Positions 41,503 through 52,295 are shown, counted from the first letter of the stretch. The stretch: 64,000 nucleotides of DNA from Halalkalibacter oceani (GCF_023715705.1 NZ_JAMBOS010000021.1:1-64000), one strand, 5' to 3'. Numbers and translations are program-made. Notes: generated by a model not told the origin, from the letters alone.

Positions 41503-44142
41503 ATGAAACCTTTAACATCTGCCCAAGTGAGACAAATGTTTTTAGACTTTTTTAAGGAGAAAGGTCACGATATCGAACCGAGTGCGTCGCTTGTTCCCCA
41601 TGAAGATCCCAGCTTGCTGTGGATTAACAGCGGGGTCGCCACGTTAAAGAAATACTTTGACGGCCGAGTAATTCCGGACAACCCGCGGATTACAAACGCT
41701 CAGAAATCGATTCGGACAAATGATATTGAAAATGTCGGGAAAACAGCGCGCCATCACACGTTTTTTGAAATGCTCGGCAACTTCTCCATCGGTGATTATT
41801 TCAAGGAAGAAGCAATTGAATGGGCGTGGGAATTTTTAACGAGTGAACGCTGGATCGGCTTTGAAGCGGATAAACTGTCTGTTACGGTCCACCCTGAGGA
41901 TGACGAGGCTTATGCATACTGGAAAGAGAAAATCGGTATTCCCGAAGAGCGCATTATCCGTCTGGAGGGCAACTTCTGGGATATTGGTGAAGGGCCGAGT
42001 GGGCCGAATACGGAAATTTTCTATGACCGCGGCCCTTCCTACGGCGATGATGCCAATGACCCTGAGCTTTACCCGGGGGGAGAAAATGATCGTTATTTAG
42101 AAGTGTGGAACCTTGTCTTTTCACAGTTTAATCATAATCCTGACGGAAGCTATACACCTCTTCCGAAAAAGAATATTGATACGGGGATGGGTCTTGAGCG
42201 GATGGTCTCCGTCATTCAGGATGTGCCAACGAACTTTGAAACGGATTTGTTTATGCCGATCATTCGGGCGACGGAGCAGCAGACGTCTGTTCAATACGGG
42301 AAGAAAGAAGAAACGGATGTCGCCTTTAAGGTGATTGCCGATCATATTCGCACGGTCACGTTCGCCGTTGGTGATGGCGCGCTTCCTTCAAATGAGGGTC
42401 GGGGCTATGTGTTGCGCCGTCTTTTGCGCCGCGCTGTCCGCTATGCGAAGTTAATCGGGATTGACCGGCCGTTTATGTATCAGCTCGTACCGGTTGTCGG
42501 AGAAATCATGGTTGACTTTTATCCGGAGGTCAAAGAGAAAAACGATTTTATCCAGAAAGTCATTAAAAATGAAGAGGAACGCTTCCATGAAACACTTCAT
42601 GAAGGATTGACGATTCTTGAGAAAATTCTTGAGGATGCCGTAGCCGCCAAGAAAACAACGATTGCCGGTGAGGATGTATTCCGCCTTTATGACACGTATG
42701 GGTTTCCAATTGATTTGACAGAGGAATATGTAGAAGAGAAGGGTTTAACGATTGATCGCGAGGGCTTCGAGAAGGCGATGGAAGGCCAGCGCTCAAGAGC
42801 GCGCTCGGCAAGACAGGAATCCGGCTCGATGCAGGTTCAGGATGAATTGCTAGGCGAAATTGTCACTGAAAGCAAGTTTGTCGGCTATGAAACATTGGCG
42901 ACAACGGCAAAGGTCGAAGTACTTATCCATGATAAGAAAAGGGTCGACGTTGTCGGAGCAGGGGAACAGGCGCAGCTTATTTTAAATGAAACGCCTTTTT
43001 ACGCCGAGAGCGGAGGACAGGTAGCCGATAAAGGGGTTCTGAGCGGAGAGGGTGTCCTCGTTGAAGTGACGGACGTCAGCAAAGCGCCGAACGGCCAGCA
43101 TCTTCATCATGTGACGGTAAAAGAAGGAACGCTAAAGCAGGGTGCGGAGGTGCGCTGTATCGTCGAAGAAACCGAGCGGACGGCAATTGTCAAAAACCAT
43201 ACCGCCACTCATCTTTTGCATCAAGCGCTTAAGGATGTGCTTGGCGAGCATGTTAACCAGGCCGGTTCCCTCGTTTCCGAAGAGCGTCTCCGCTTCGATT
43301 TCTCACATTTTGGCCAGGTGAATGAAGAGGAAATCGCCAAGGTTGAAGCAATTGTCAATGAACAGATTTGGCAATCGCTTCAAGTGGATATTTCATTGAA
43401 GAATATTGACGAGGCGAGAGCGATGGGCGCGATGGCTTTATTCGGCGAAAAGTACGGCGATATCGTTCGGGTTGTCAAAGTTGGTGATTATAGTCTTGAG
43501 CTGTGCGGTGGCTGTCACGTCAGAAATACAGCGGAAATCGGACTGTTCAAGATCGTGACGGAATCTGGAATCGGTGCCGGTGTAAGGCGGATTGAAGCGG
43601 TGACAGGCAAAGCGGCTTATCAATATATGAATGACCAGCTTCAGCTGCTGAATCAGGCCGCGACCAGTTTAAAAGCGAAGCGCGTTGTCGATGTGCCGGC
43701 AAGAATTGAAGCGACACAGCAGCAGATCAAGGAATTACAGCGTGAAAATGAATCATTAACGCAAAAATTGAGCAATCTTGAAGCAGGAAGTCTTGTCGAT
43801 GAGGCTGTGACGGTGAACGGTGTTCAGTTGCTGACGAAAAAGGTTGAAGCGAAAGATATGGACAGCCTGCGTGCGATTGTCGATAAGCTGAAGCAGGATA
43901 TCGGTTCCGGGGTGATCGTTCTCGGTGCTGTGACAGGCGGCAAGGTCAACATCATTGCCGGGGTGACAAAAGATTTATTATCAGAAGGATACCATGCTGG
44001 AAAGATCGTTAAGGAAGTCGCTTCACGTTGCGGCGGCGGTGGTGGCGGCCGTCCGGATATGGCTCAGGCTGGCGGAAAGAATCCGGAGCAGCTTGATCAG
44101 GCGCTTGCTTATGTGCAAGAATATATTGATACGATTTCCTAA
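41503..44142 (+). CDS. alaS: Alanyl-tRNA synthetase
   Basis: An 879-aa class II synthetase of normal length. It shows the N-terminal [22 protein letters not shown], motif 2 [30 protein letters not shown], and class II motif 3 (GMGLERM). The editing domain carries HTATHLLH (zinc-binding) and C-x-G-x-C in [10 protein letters not shown], and the C-Ala domain ends with the [15 protein letters not shown] repeat. RBS AAAGGAG precedes the ATG. Controlled by the T-box leader. Confidence 0.97.
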   Translation: MKPLTSAQVRQMFLDFFKEKGHDIEPSASLVPHEDPSLLWINSGVATLKKYFDGRVIPDNPRITNAQKSIRTNDIENVGKTARHHTFFEMLGNFSIGDYFKEEAIEWAWEFLTSERWIGFEADKLSVTVHPEDDEAYAYWKEKIGIPEERIIRLEGNFWDIGEGPSGPNTEIFYDRGPSYGDDANDPELYPGGENDRYLEVWNLVFSQFNHNPDGSYTPLPKKNIDTGMGLERMVSVIQDVPTNFETDLFMPIIRATEQQTSVQYGKKEETDVAFKVIADHIRTVTFAVGDGALPSNEGRGYVLRRLLRRAVRYAKLIGIDRPFMYQLVPVVGEIMVDFYPEVKEKNDFIQKVIKNEEERFHETLHEGLTILEKILEDAVAAKKTTIAGEDVFRLYDTYGFPIDLTEEYVEEKGLTIDREGFEKAMEGQRSRARSARQESGSMQVQDELLGEIVTESKFVGYETLATTAKVEVLIHDKKRVDVVGAGEQAQLILNETPFYAESGGQVADKGVLSGEGVLVEVTDVSKAPNGQHLHHVTVKEGTLKQGAEVRCIVEETERTAIVKNHTATHLLHQALKDVLGEHVNQAGSLVSEERLRFDFSHFGQVNEEEIAKVEAIVNEQIWQSLQVDISLKNIDEARAMGAMALFGEKYGDIVRVVKVGDYSLELCGGCHVRNTAEIGLFKIVTESGIGAGVRRIEAVTGKAAYQYMNDQLQLLNQAATSLKAKRVVDVPARIEATQQQIKELQRENESLTQKLSNLEAGSLVDEAVTVNGVQLLTKKVEAKDMDSLRAIVDKLKQDIGSGVIVLGAVTGGKVNIIAGVTKDLLSEGYHAGKIVKEVASRCGGGGGGRPDMAQAGGKNPEQLDQALAYVQEYIDTIS

Positions 44143-44221
44143 TTTCCTGCTTTTGGTGTACAATGAAAGGTAAACAAGCAATAGAGATTGTTTTTATTGC
44201 AAAATGAAAGAGGTGTTTGTG

Positions 44222-44494
44222 ATGAGCTCTATGGACAAGACAATGCAGTTTAATTTTCCGGATGATTCGGTCGATGTTGATGTCCAAGAGGTACTCCTTT
44301 CTGTATATGGGGCGCTGGAGGAGAAAGGCTATAATCCCATCAATCAAATTGTCGGCTATTTACTCTCTGGAGATCCTGCGTACATTCCCCGTCATAAAGA
44401 TGCGCGTACCCTCATTCGCAAGCTTGAGCGCGATGAGCTGATTGAAGAGTTAGTGAAATCCTATTTATCACAGCACCGTAAGGAGAATGAATGA
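44222..44494 (+). CDS. yrzL: IreB family regulatory phosphoprotein (YrzL)
   Basis: A 90-aa DUF965/IreB protein ([42 protein letters not shown] family pattern). In enterococci IreB is a target of the IreK Ser/Thr kinase and modulates cephalosporin resistance. GAGGTG (44210-44215) supports the ATG at 44222. Its stop overlaps the yrrK start by 4 nt (ATGA). Confidence 0.88.
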   Translation: MSSMDKTMQFNFPDDSVDVDVQEVLLSVYGALEEKGYNPINQIVGYLLSGDPAYIPRHKDARTLIRKLERDELIEELVKSYLSQHRKENE

Positions 44495-44913
44495 GAGCAT
44501 TAGGTTTGGATGTCGGAACGAAAACGATTGGCGTGGCTTTAAGTGATGAGCTTGGCTGGACGGCGCAAGGGCTGGAAACGATTAAGCGAAGCGAAGAGGA
44601 GCCCGACCAGGACTTTTTAACAATAAAGCGCATGGTGGAGCAATATGATGTTCACACTATTGTAGTAGGAATGCCGAAGAATATGAATGGAACGATCGGA
44701 CCGAGCGGTGAGCGGAGCGAGCAGTTTGCTGAGCAGCTGCAGACGTATGTGCCGGGCTGTGAGCTGAAAATGTGGGACGAGCGTCTAACGACTGTCGCCG
44801 CGGAGAAAATGCTGATTTCAGCTGATGTCAGTCGAAAGAAACGTAAAAAGGTCATTGATAAAATGGCCGCCGTTATGATCCTGCAGGGCTATCTGGATCA
44901 TAAGGGAAACTAG
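44491..44913 (+). CDS. yrrK: Putative Holliday junction resolvase RuvX/YqgF
   Basis: A 140-aa RNase H-like YqgF protein involved in 16S rRNA 5' maturation and/or Holliday junction cleavage. Features: [22 protein letters not shown] at the start, [17 protein letters not shown], and the [14 protein letters not shown] segment with the last acidic residues. It overlaps yrzL by 4 nt and is followed 16 nt later by yrzB, a conserved alaS-operon order. Confidence 0.92.
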   Translation: MRALGLDVGTKTIGVALSDELGWTAQGLETIKRSEEEPDQDFLTIKRMVEQYDVHTIVVGMPKNMNGTIGPSGERSEQFAEQLQTYVPGCELKMWDERLTTVAAEKMLISADVSRKKRKKVIDKMAAVMILQGYLDHKGN

Positions 44914-44929
44914 GAAAAGAGGTGCGACG

Positions 44930-45217
44930 ATGACGCAAGAAGAAAAAGATCGTATTGTGATTCCCGATGAAAATGGGGATGAACATTTATTTGATGAGTT
45001 GTTTAAGTTTACGGTGGACGAGACCGGGAAATCCTACATTCTTGTTACACCTGTCGGCGAAGAGGCCGACGAGGATGAAGAGGTAGAAGTATTCGCGTTT
45101 CGTTATGAAGACCGTGACGATGAAGAAAATGACATCGCACTCTTCCCGATTGAGACCGACGCTGAATGGGAAATCGTTGAAGAGATGCTTAACACGTTTT
45201 CGGAAGAAGATCAATAA
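44930..45217 (+). CDS. yrzB: DUF1292 protein (YrzB)
   Basis: A 95-aa strongly acidic protein with the DUF1292 core (FKFTVDETGKSYILVTPVGEE...EVFAFRYE). Its function is unknown. It ends the alaS-yrzL-yrrK cluster and is followed by a terminator. RBS AGAGGTG precedes the ATG. Confidence 0.88.
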   Translation: MTQEEKDRIVIPDENGDEHLFDELFKFTVDETGKSYILVTPVGEEADEDEEVEVFAFRYEDRDDEENDIALFPIETDAEWEIVEEMLNTFSEEDQ

Positions 45218-45229
45218 GAAGAAACGGGA

Positions 45230-45275
45230 ACATCCAAAAGGATCAGATTTTGGTCTAAGGATGTTCTCTTTTTTT
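45230..45275 (+). terminator. Terminator after yrzB
   Basis: GAACATCC pairs with GGATGTTC, followed by CTCTTTTTTT. Confidence 0.8.
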
Positions 45276-45314
45276 GAAAATGTAGTATAATAAGACGGTG
45301 GAAGGGGGAGAAGG

Positions 45315-46454
45315 ATGTCTGATTCCAACGAAAAACCACGAAATGATCTATATGAAGAACGAGTTTCTCAGGCTAAAGTCGTGAGAAAGATCGTCTTTTT
45401 TTGTGTAATCGGATTAATTCTAATTGGATCCATCCTGCTTACAAGCGGGTATTTTTATATAAAAAATGCACTTGGCCCAATGAATGAAGAAAATCCACAG
45501 GAAGTTGAAGTTACAATTCCGATCGGTTCATCTGCCAGTCAAATTGGAACCATTCTAGAAGAAGAAGGTCTTGTCCGCAATGGAACGTTATTCCGTTATT
45601 TTGTCCGTTATAAGAACGAGAGTGGCTTTCAGGCTGGTGACTATGTCCTTTCCACTGCGATGACGATGGATGACATGATCGAGGCGTTAAAGGATGGACG
45701 CGTGATTCAGGAGGCGGAACTCGTCTTCACCGTACCGGAAGGATTATGGCTTGAAGATATCGCCAATGTCATTGCCGGTAACACGGAGCATTCCGCTGAA
45801 GAGGTCATGGAAGTGCTCAATGATCGGGAGTATATTGAAAGTCTGATTCATCGTTATGCGATGCTGACGGACGAGGTGTTGCAGGAGGGGATTCGTTATC
45901 CGCTTGAGGGATATCTATTCCCGGCCCGCTATGATTTTCTTGAGGCGAACCCGCCGATCAAACAAATCATCGAGACGATGCTTGACCGGACGGAGGCTGA
46001 AGTGGAGCCGTTTCTCGCCGAGGTGGAAGAAGGGGAATATACGCTACATAACATTCTCACACTCGCTTCGATTATCGAGAGGGAAGCGCAGCAATCCGAG
46101 GACCGCTATTTAATTTCTGGTGTGCTGTATAACCGGCTTGAACAGGGGATGAGACTCCAGGTTGACCCGACGGTGTCTTACGCATTAGGGGAGCACCGCT
46201 ATATGACAACCTACAATGATTTGGAAGTGGACTCGCCTTATAATACGTACTTGTATGCGGGCATTCCGGTCGGACCAATCGCCAGTCCGGGCAGTGATTC
46301 GATCCGGGCGGCATTCCAACCGGAAGATACAGACTATCTTTATTTCTATGCGCGTTATAATGGCGAAGTGATTTACAATGAGACATACGAAGGGCATAAC
46401 GAAACCCATCAAATGTATCGTAATGAATGGATCGAAGCAGAAAGTGAAGAATAG
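45315..46454 (+). CDS. mltG: Endolytic murein transglycosylase MltG
   Basis: A 379-aa YceG/MltG protein that cleaves nascent glycan strands. It has a cytoplasmic N-terminus, one membrane helix (about 28-50), a LysM-like subdomain (about 60-150) and the catalytic domain with LASIIEREAQ (catalytic Glu) and YNTYLYAGIPVGPIASPG (about 310-327). It corresponds to B. subtilis YrrL. A short TATAAT (45286-45291) may be its -10 box. Confidence 0.93.
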   Translation: MSDSNEKPRNDLYEERVSQAKVVRKIVFFCVIGLILIGSILLTSGYFYIKNALGPMNEENPQEVEVTIPIGSSASQIGTILEEEGLVRNGTLFRYFVRYKNESGFQAGDYVLSTAMTMDDMIEALKDGRVIQEAELVFTVPEGLWLEDIANVIAGNTEHSAEEVMEVLNDREYIESLIHRYAMLTDEVLQEGIRYPLEGYLFPARYDFLEANPPIKQIIETMLDRTEAEVEPFLAEVEEGEYTLHNILTLASIIEREAQQSEDRYLISGVLYNRLEQGMRLQVDPTVSYALGEHRYMTTYNDLEVDSPYNTYLYAGIPVGPIASPGSDSIRAAFQPEDTDYLYFYARYNGEVIYNETYEGHNETHQMYRNEWIEAESEE

Positions 46455-46533
46455 GGGACAGTAGCGCGACCCGCCTGCAGGATTCACCTGCTTCTTCCCG
46501 GACAGTTGTCAAAGCCTTGCAAAAACCAAAACG

Positions 46534-46570
46534 GGGTGTGCCAAAAGGGTTTTCCTTAGGCACACCCTCT
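46534..46570 (+). terminator. Terminator after mltG
   Basis: GGGTGTGCC (46534-46542) pairs with GGCACACCC (46559-46567). Confidence 0.65.
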
Positions 46571-46592
46571 CTTACTGGATTGGAGGATCGGA

Positions 46593-47249
46593 ATGATTGA
46601 AAAAGAGTTAGCCTATTATCTTCATTCATTACTGCCGGCCCGTCCTGACAAAATTGTCGAGATGGAACGTTTTGCTGGCGAGCATGAGGTTCCGATTATG
46701 GATCTGATCGGGATGGAGTGCCTGCTCCAGCAGCTTAAGCTTATTAAGCCGAAGCGGATTTTGGAAATCGGCACGGCAATCGGTTATTCTGCGGGCAGAA
46801 TGGCCCTGGCGCTGCCTGAGGCGACGATTGTCACCATCGAGCGCGATGCCGAGCGTTATGAGCAGGCGCTGGCGAATATCCAGGCGCTTAAATTGACAGA
46901 CCGGATTGACGTATGGCACGGCGATGCCCTTGAATTGAGCCAAAAACTTGAATTCGAGTCCCTTTTTGATGTATTATTTATTGATGCCGCTAAAGGTCAA
47001 TACCAACGGTTTTTTGAGATGTATGGTTCATATGTGAAAGAAGGCGGCGTTGTTTTTTCGGATAATGTTCTGTTTCGCGGGCTCGTCGCCACTGACCATA
47101 TTGAAAATAAACGATTGCGCCAATTAACGAATAAAATTAAAACGTATAACAGCTGGCTCATGTCCCAGCCTGATTATGAGACGACAATAATCCCGGTCGG
47201 GGACGGCCTTGCAGTGAGCGTGAAAAAAGGAAGACCAGGAAGGGGATAG
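46593..47249 (+). CDS. trmR: tRNA 5-hydroxyuridine methyltransferase TrmR
   Basis: A 218-aa SAM-dependent O-methyltransferase family 3 protein with LEIGTAIGYSAGRMALALPEATIVTIERD (SAM-binding, about 52-80) and DVLFIDAAKGQYQRFF (metal-site Asp). The B. subtilis homologue YrrM/TrmR methylates ho5U34 to mo5U34 in tRNA. It is followed two bases later by the two U32-family genes needed for ho5U, so the operon builds one wobble modification. RBS GGAGG fixes the ATG. Confidence 0.92.
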   Translation: MIEKELAYYLHSLLPARPDKIVEMERFAGEHEVPIMDLIGMECLLQQLKLIKPKRILEIGTAIGYSAGRMALALPEATIVTIERDAERYEQALANIQALKLTDRIDVWHGDALELSQKLEFESLFDVLFIDAAKGQYQRFFEMYGSYVKEGGVVFSDNVLFRGLVATDHIENKRLRQLTNKIKTYNSWLMSQPDYETTIIPVGDGLAVSVKKGRPGRG

Positions 47250-47251
47250 CT

Positions 47252-48184
47252 ATGAACAAAAAGCCAGAGCTGCTGGTGACGCCCAAGGATCTTGACGCTG
47301 TGTCGCGGGTATTTGCGGCAGGGGCAGATGCGGTTATCATCGGCGAAGAACGCTACGGACTGCGGTTAGCAGGTGAATTCTCACGCGATGATATACGGGC
47401 TGCTGTCACGATTGCCCATGAACAAGGAAAACAGGTCTATGTTGCCATGAATGCGATATTTCATAATGATAAAGTGGCGGAGCTCGCTGACTATGTCGCC
47501 TTTTTGAAAGAGGCAGACGTCGATGCGATTGTCTTCGGCGATCCGGCTGTTTTGATGACGGTGCGCCAGGTCGCTCCGGAAATGAGATTGCATTGGAATA
47601 CGGAAACGACGGCGACGAATTGGTATACTGCTAATTACTGGGGGAAGAAAGGCGCGGCCCGGGCTGTGCTTGCCCGTGAATTGAGCATGGATGAAATTGT
47701 GGAAATTAAAGAGAATGCCGAAGTCGAAATTGAAGTGCAGGTGCATGGCATGACCTGTATGTTCCAGTCGAAGCGGACATTAATCGGCAATTATATGCAA
47801 TTTCAAGGGAAAAATCTCACTGTCGAGCGCCGGACAAAAGACCGCCAATTATGGTTATATGATGCCGAGCGTGAGGCGCGCTATCCGATTTTTGAAGACG
47901 AGAACGGCACGCATATTATGAGTCCGAATGATATGTGCATTATCGACGAGCTGGAAGAGATGATCGAAGCGGGAGTCGACAGCTTTAAAATCGACGGCAT
48001 CCTCAAGGAGACGGACTACCTTGAAAAGGTGACGGCTCTTTATAGAGAGGCGATTGATCTTTGCACTGCTGTTCAGGAACAATATGAGGATAAAAAAGAA
48101 ATATTTCTCTCTGAGGCCGAAGCGCTTCAGCCGCAAAACCGAAAATTGGATACCGGCTTTTTCTTTAAAGAAACGGTCTATTAG
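47252..48184 (+). CDS. trhP1: Peptidase U32 family protein, tRNA uridine hydroxylation (TrhP1, YrrN)
   Basis: A 310-aa U32 protein with a TIM-barrel-like start (PELLVTPKDLDAVSRVFAAGADAVIIGEERYGLRLAGEF). The mid-protein region VQVHGMTCMFQSKRTLIGNYMQFQG keeps a single Cys instead of the four-Cys cluster of its partner. In B. subtilis the TrhP1 and TrhP2 pair is needed for prephenate-dependent hydroxylation of U34 in tRNA. It sits between trmR and trhP2. Confidence 0.88.
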   Translation: MNKKPELLVTPKDLDAVSRVFAAGADAVIIGEERYGLRLAGEFSRDDIRAAVTIAHEQGKQVYVAMNAIFHNDKVAELADYVAFLKEADVDAIVFGDPAVLMTVRQVAPEMRLHWNTETTATNWYTANYWGKKGAARAVLARELSMDEIVEIKENAEVEIEVQVHGMTCMFQSKRTLIGNYMQFQGKNLTVERRTKDRQLWLYDAEREARYPIFEDENGTHIMSPNDMCIIDELEEMIEAGVDSFKIDGILKETDYLEKVTALYREAIDLCTAVQEQYEDKKEIFLSEAEALQPQNRKLDTGFFFKETVY

Positions 48185-48199
48185 AAAGGAGGAAACGAG

Positions 48200-49462
48200 A
48201 TGTCAACCATTGCGGAACGTACAAAAGAAGGAAAACGGATCATTACGAAAAAACCGGAGCTGCTTGCACCGGCTGGAAGTCTGGAAAAATTAAAAGTGGC
48301 TGTCCATTACGGCGCAGACGCGGTTTACATTGGTGGACAGGAATTCGGTCTGCGCTCCAATGCCGATAATTTTTCGCTAGAAGAAATGCGCGAAGGCGTG
48401 GAATTCGCCCGGAAATACGGTGCGAAAGTATATGTCACGACGAATATTTACGCTCATAACGAAAATATGGACGGGCTTGAGGAGTACTTAAGCTCCCTGC
48501 AGGATGTCGGCGTGACCGGGATTATCGTCGCCGATCCGCTCATTATTGAAACGTGTAAACGCGTAGCTCCGAAAGTTGAAGTGCATTTAAGCACCCAGCA
48601 GTCGTTGAGCAATTGGCTAGCGGTCAAGTATTGGAAGGAAGAAGGACTGCATCGCGTCGTCCTCGCCCGCGAAGTCGGACTTGAAGAAATGCTTGAAATG
48701 AAGAAAAATGTTGATATCGAAATTGAAAGCTTTGTTCACGGCGCGATGTGTATTTCTTATTCCGGGCGCTGTGTCCTGAGTAATCATATGACAGCGCGTG
48801 ATTCCAATCGCGGGGGCTGCTGCCAGTCATGCCGCTGGGAATACGACTTATATGAAACGAATGAGCAAGGAGAAAAAGCACTGTTCTCGGAAAATGACCC
48901 ACAATATACGATGAGCCCGAAAGATTTGAATCTGATTCAGGCGATTCCGAAGCTGATTGAAGCCGGCATTGACAGCTTGAAGGTTGAAGGACGCATGAAA
49001 TCAATCCATTATGTAGCGACTGTCACAAGTGTGTATCGCAAGGTTATTGATGCCTACTGCGCCGATCCTGACAATTTCCAAATTGATAAAGCATGGCTTG
49101 ATGAATTGGAAAAATGCGCGAATCGTGATTTCGCTCCGCAGTTTTTTGAAGGAGAACCGACATTTGAAGAGCAAATGTACGGCAGTCATCCGAAGCGGAC
49201 AAAGTATGACTTCGCCGGATTGGTACTCGATTATGATCCGGAAACGTCAATCGTTACATTGCAGCAGCGTAATCATTTCAAGCCGGGAGACGAAGTTGAA
49301 TTTTTCGGACCGGAAATAAGCAACTTCATACAAAAAATCGAAACAATTTGGGATGAAGACGGGCAGGAACTCGATGCGGCGCGACATCCGCTGCAAATTG
49401 TCCGCTTTAAAGTCGATCACCCGGTTCATCCGCAAAACATGATGCGTAAAGAGGTAAGATAA
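48200..49462 (+). CDS. trhP2: Peptidase U32 family protein, tRNA uridine hydroxylation (TrhP2, YrrO)
   Basis: A 420-aa U32 protein. It has [42 protein letters not shown] near the N-terminus and the Fe-S-type cysteine cluster (four Cys, within about residues 180-215: [13 protein letters not shown] then [11 protein letters not shown]). A C-terminal beta-domain (about 330-420) follows. It is the larger partner of TrhP1 and overlaps the udk start by one base. Confidence 0.9.
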   Translation: MSTIAERTKEGKRIITKKPELLAPAGSLEKLKVAVHYGADAVYIGGQEFGLRSNADNFSLEEMREGVEFARKYGAKVYVTTNIYAHNENMDGLEEYLSSLQDVGVTGIIVADPLIIETCKRVAPKVEVHLSTQQSLSNWLAVKYWKEEGLHRVVLAREVGLEEMLEMKKNVDIEIESFVHGAMCISYSGRCVLSNHMTARDSNRGGCCQSCRWEYDLYETNEQGEKALFSENDPQYTMSPKDLNLIQAIPKLIEAGIDSLKVEGRMKSIHYVATVTSVYRKVIDAYCADPDNFQIDKAWLDELEKCANRDFAPQFFEGEPTFEEQMYGSHPKRTKYDFAGLVLDYDPETSIVTLQQRNHFKPGDEVEFFGPEISNFIQKIETIWDEDGQELDAARHPLQIVRFKVDHPVHPQNMMRKEVR

Positions 49463-50097
49463 TGGTAAGAAAGCCAATTATAATTGGGGTAGCCGGAGGA
49501 ACGGGCTCCGGTAAAACAACGGTTGCGAAAGAAATTTTTCAGCAATTTAATGAGCAGTCGATCGTATTAATTGAACAGGATGCCTACTATAAGGACCAAA
49601 GTGAACTTCGCTTTGAAGAACGGTTAAAAACGAATTACGACCATCCATTGGCCTTTGATAATGATTTGCTGCTGGAGCATCTCCAGCTGCTGGCTGCGGG
49701 CAAGGGAGTCGAAAAGCCGGTTTACGACTATAAGGCACATACCCGCTCGAATAAGGTTATTGTTATTGAACCAAAGGATGTCATTATCGTGGAAGGTATT
49801 CTGATTCTGGAGGATGAGCGGCTGCGCGAGGTGATGGATATTAAGCTTTTTGTAGATACGGACGCCGATATTCGGATTATCCGCCGTCTACTTCGTGATA
49901 TCCAGGATCGGGGACGTTCGATTGAATCAGTCATTGATCAATATACGTCGGTTGTCAGGCCGATGCATCTGCAGTTTATCGAACCGACGAAGCGCTATGC
50001 TGATATCGTCATTCCCGAAGGTGGACAAAACCGTGTCGCGATTGATCTAATGGTGACAAAAATTCGCACAATTATTGAAGAAAAAGCGATTTTGTAA
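49462..50097 (+). CDS. udk: Uridine kinase
   Basis: A 211-aa uridine/cytidine kinase (pyrimidine salvage). It shows Walker [13 protein letters not shown] (about 8-19), the DAYYKDQS motif, [12 protein letters not shown], the [14 protein letters not shown]-type lid ([17 protein letters not shown]) and the adjacent [14 protein letters not shown]. The ATG shares its first base with the trhP2 stop. A terminator at 50163 follows. Confidence 0.95.
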   Translation: MVRKPIIIGVAGGTGSGKTTVAKEIFQQFNEQSIVLIEQDAYYKDQSELRFEERLKTNYDHPLAFDNDLLLEHLQLLAAGKGVEKPVYDYKAHTRSNKVIVIEPKDVIIVEGILILEDERLREVMDIKLFVDTDADIRIIRRLLRDIQDRGRSIESVIDQYTSVVRPMHLQFIEPTKRYADIVIPEGGQNRVAIDLMVTKIRTIIEEKAIL

Positions 50098-50162
50098 TAG
50101 CATAGGGAAAGTGAGGTTGCATTTTAGGGGTAAGCCTTACTTTCTTTCATACATGTAAGTAA

Positions 50163-50192
50163 CTAAGAACTCGGAGACTGCCGAGTTCTTAG
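50163..50192 (+). terminator. Hairpin after udk
   Basis: CTAAGAACTCGG and CCGAGTTCTTAG form a perfect 12-bp stem around AGACTG. The T-tract is poor, so it may be an attenuator or a weak terminator before greA. Confidence 0.6.
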
Positions 50193-50250
50193 TCTACATA
50201 TGTGAAGCAATTCTATTTTATTTGAACAAGCAGATGAGGAGTGAGTCACA

Positions 50251-50727
50251 ATGGCGGAAGAGAAAAAACATTATATGACAATGGAAGGAAAGCGTAAGCT
50301 GGAGGAAGAGCTCGAATATTTGAAGACAGAGCGGCGCAAAGAGGTAGTTGAGCGCATTAAAATCGCCCGCAGCTTCGGTGATCTTTCGGAGAACTCCGAA
50401 TATGATTCAGCGAAAGAAGAGCAGGCGTTTGTCGAAGGACGGATTATTCAGTTGGAAAAAATGATCCGCAATGCGGTTATGATTGAAGAAGAAGAAGGTT
50501 CGGCAAATGTTGTCTCGCTAGGGAAGACAGTGAAATTTATCGAGCTTCCGGACGGAGATGAAGAAGAGTACACAATTGTTGGAAGCGCTGAATCTGATCC
50601 TGCTGAAGGAAAGATCTCCAATGATTCCCCAATGGCGCAAAGTTTACTTGGAAAAGCAATTAATGACAAGGTAATGGTGAACACCCCTGGTGGAGAGATG
50701 GAAATTCAAATTGTTGATATTCGCTAA
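50251..50727 (+). CDS. greA: Transcription elongation factor GreA
   Basis: A 158-aa GreA that rescues backtracked RNA polymerase by stimulating transcript cleavage. The N-terminal coiled coil (about 10-75) includes [44 protein letters not shown] with the acidic tip, and the C-terminal FKBP-like domain spans about 85-158. A following terminator (50733-50782) ends the conserved region before the accessory block. Confidence 0.96.
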   Translation: MAEEKKHYMTMEGKRKLEEELEYLKTERRKEVVERIKIARSFGDLSENSEYDSAKEEQAFVEGRIIQLEKMIRNAVMIEEEEGSANVVSLGKTVKFIELPDGDEEEYTIVGSAESDPAEGKISNDSPMAQSLLGKAINDKVMVNTPGGEMEIQIVDIR

Positions 50728-50732
50728 GAATG

Positions 50733-50782
50733 TCCGGCTTGCCGGCCTGTCTCGTACTCGAGACGGCAGGGCAAGCCTTTCA
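50733..50782 (+). terminator. Terminator after greA
   Basis: GGCTTGCC (50735-50742) pairs with GGCAAGCC (50770-50777), with CTGTCTCG/CGAGACGG inside; TTTC follows. Confidence 0.75.
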
Positions 50783-50868
50783 TTCGCCTTAAAATACTAT
50801 TTCAAAATAATAAAAAGATAACTAAGTTAAGTATTTTAATAAAACAATGTAGGTAATCTCACATTGAA

Positions 50869-50884
50869 TTAAAAGCGTTTTCAG
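50869..50884 (+). promoter_or_regulatory. Candidate catabolite-response (cre) site upstream of the TRAP genes
   Basis: TTAAAAGCGTTTTCAG resembles the CcpA-binding cre consensus (TGNAANCGNNNNCA). A TCAGATATCTGA palindrome (50881-50892) overlaps its end. A possible promoter follows (TTGTTA 50923-50928, TATAGA 50945-50950). The rest of the 50783-51150 gap is AT-rich without a gene. Confidence 0.55.
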
Positions 50885-51150
50885 ATATCTGACATAAATT
50901 TGTCATATATTCAGAAAGTTCTTTGTTAGATTTTCTCACAAAGGTATAGAATTTTAGAAAAGTTTCTAATATAATGTAGAAGAATAAGTCATACATGAAG
51001 AAAGGAGAATGCTAAATTATCTTTATTATGTCGTAAATTTATTTGTTCTTTTGGACATAATTACAAATGTAGATTTATCCGAATGGACAAATGGTTAGCA
51101 GGTAAACTGTTTGTAACTAATTTTTAAAAAATTCAAAAAGGGGCATCAAA

Positions 51151-52233
51151 ATGAAAAAATTACTTGTATTACTAATGTCTGTGTTATTCTTACTTGTCAT
51201 CGCAGCCTGTGGTGGTTCAGATAACACAAATGAAGGTACAGATGAAGCGGCACCAGGTGAAGAAGCAGCGGGAGAAACCGGGGATGCTGAATTTGAAGAA
51301 TTAGTCATTACATTTAGTCATAACCAGCCGATTGAAAGCCCGGAACATGTAGGGGCTGAAAAGTTTAAAGAAGTAGTAGAAGAGCAAACTGGCGGAAAAG
51401 TAACAGTCGATGTTTACCCTGCTTCACAGCTTGGAAGCTTACGTGAACAAGTTGAAGGAACGCAAATGGGGGAAATTGATATTACGATGCAGCCAACTGC
51501 TGTCGTCAGTCCGTTTGTTGATGATATTAAAGTAATTGACCTTCCTTACCTATGGCCTGCAGATGCAGAGCAAACGTATGAAGTACTTGATGGAGAAGTG
51601 GGTCAGGAAGTTTTAGCAACTCTTGGACAAGGTGGATTTGAAGGACTTGGGTACTGGCCTGGCGGATTTAAATTGTTCACGACAGGAAACAAAGAAATTC
51701 ATGAGCCTAGTGACTTCCAAGGCTTAACAATGCGTGTTATGGAATCGCCGCTTTTGATCGAGCAATATGCAACATGGGGCGGAAATGCGATTCCTGTACC
51801 TTATGCCGAAGTTTATAACTCTTTACAGCAAGGCGTTGTGGATGGACAAGAAAATCCATTGCAAACAATTTACTTAAATAATTATCATGAAGTTCAGGAT
51901 AATATTATTGAAAGTTACCATGGCACAATGACATATGTGTTAATGGCTAACCAAGCTTGGTTTGGCGGGCTTTCAGATGAGCTAAAGCAAGTAATTGCTC
52001 AAGCTGAAGAAGAAGGACGTACTGCTGCACGTGAAGCATTAAGCGAAGTAGAAGACGAGTACCGTCAGGCGATTATTGAATCAGGCGCGAACTATTATGA
52101 ATTTACGGAAGAAGAAATCGAAAGCTTCCGCGAAGCATCACTTCCTATGCATGAAGAAGTGTACAATACACCTGAACAACTTGAACTGCTTCACAAGCTT
52201 TATGAAGCCATTGACCAAGTAACAGGTAATTAA
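51151..52233 (+). CDS. dctP: TRAP transporter substrate-binding lipoprotein (DctP)
   Basis: A 360-aa extracytoplasmic binding protein. The lipoprotein signal ends in VIAAC (Cys at about 20), followed by a Thr/Glu-rich linker. The mature DctP fold has ITFSHNQPIESPEHVGAEKFKEVVEEQTGGKVTVDVYPASQLGS, the conserved Arg in LTMRVMESP, and NSLQQGVVDGQENP. It captures a carboxylated ligand for the DctQ/DctM pair downstream. Family typing cannot give the ligand. Confidence 0.92.
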   Translation: MKKLLVLLMSVLFLLVIAACGGSDNTNEGTDEAAPGEEAAGETGDAEFEELVITFSHNQPIESPEHVGAEKFKEVVEEQTGGKVTVDVYPASQLGSLREQVEGTQMGEIDITMQPTAVVSPFVDDIKVIDLPYLWPADAEQTYEVLDGEVGQEVLATLGQGGFEGLGYWPGGFKLFTTGNKEIHEPSDFQGLTMRVMESPLLIEQYATWGGNAIPVPYAEVYNSLQQGVVDGQENPLQTIYLNNYHEVQDNIIESYHGTMTYVLMANQAWFGGLSDELKQVIAQAEEEGRTAAREALSEVEDEYRQAIIESGANYYEFTEEEIESFREASLPMHEEVYNTPEQLELLHKLYEAIDQVTGN

Positions 52234-52295
52234 TACGGGGCGTTAACAAATGTTAAAAGCCCGTAGTGGCTCCGTATAGCGCTTGCCACGTTAAG

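Noticed and set aside
46072-46629. 185-codon antisense frame over mltG and trmR
   Set aside because: It runs through a terminator and two conserved genes. It is composition-driven.
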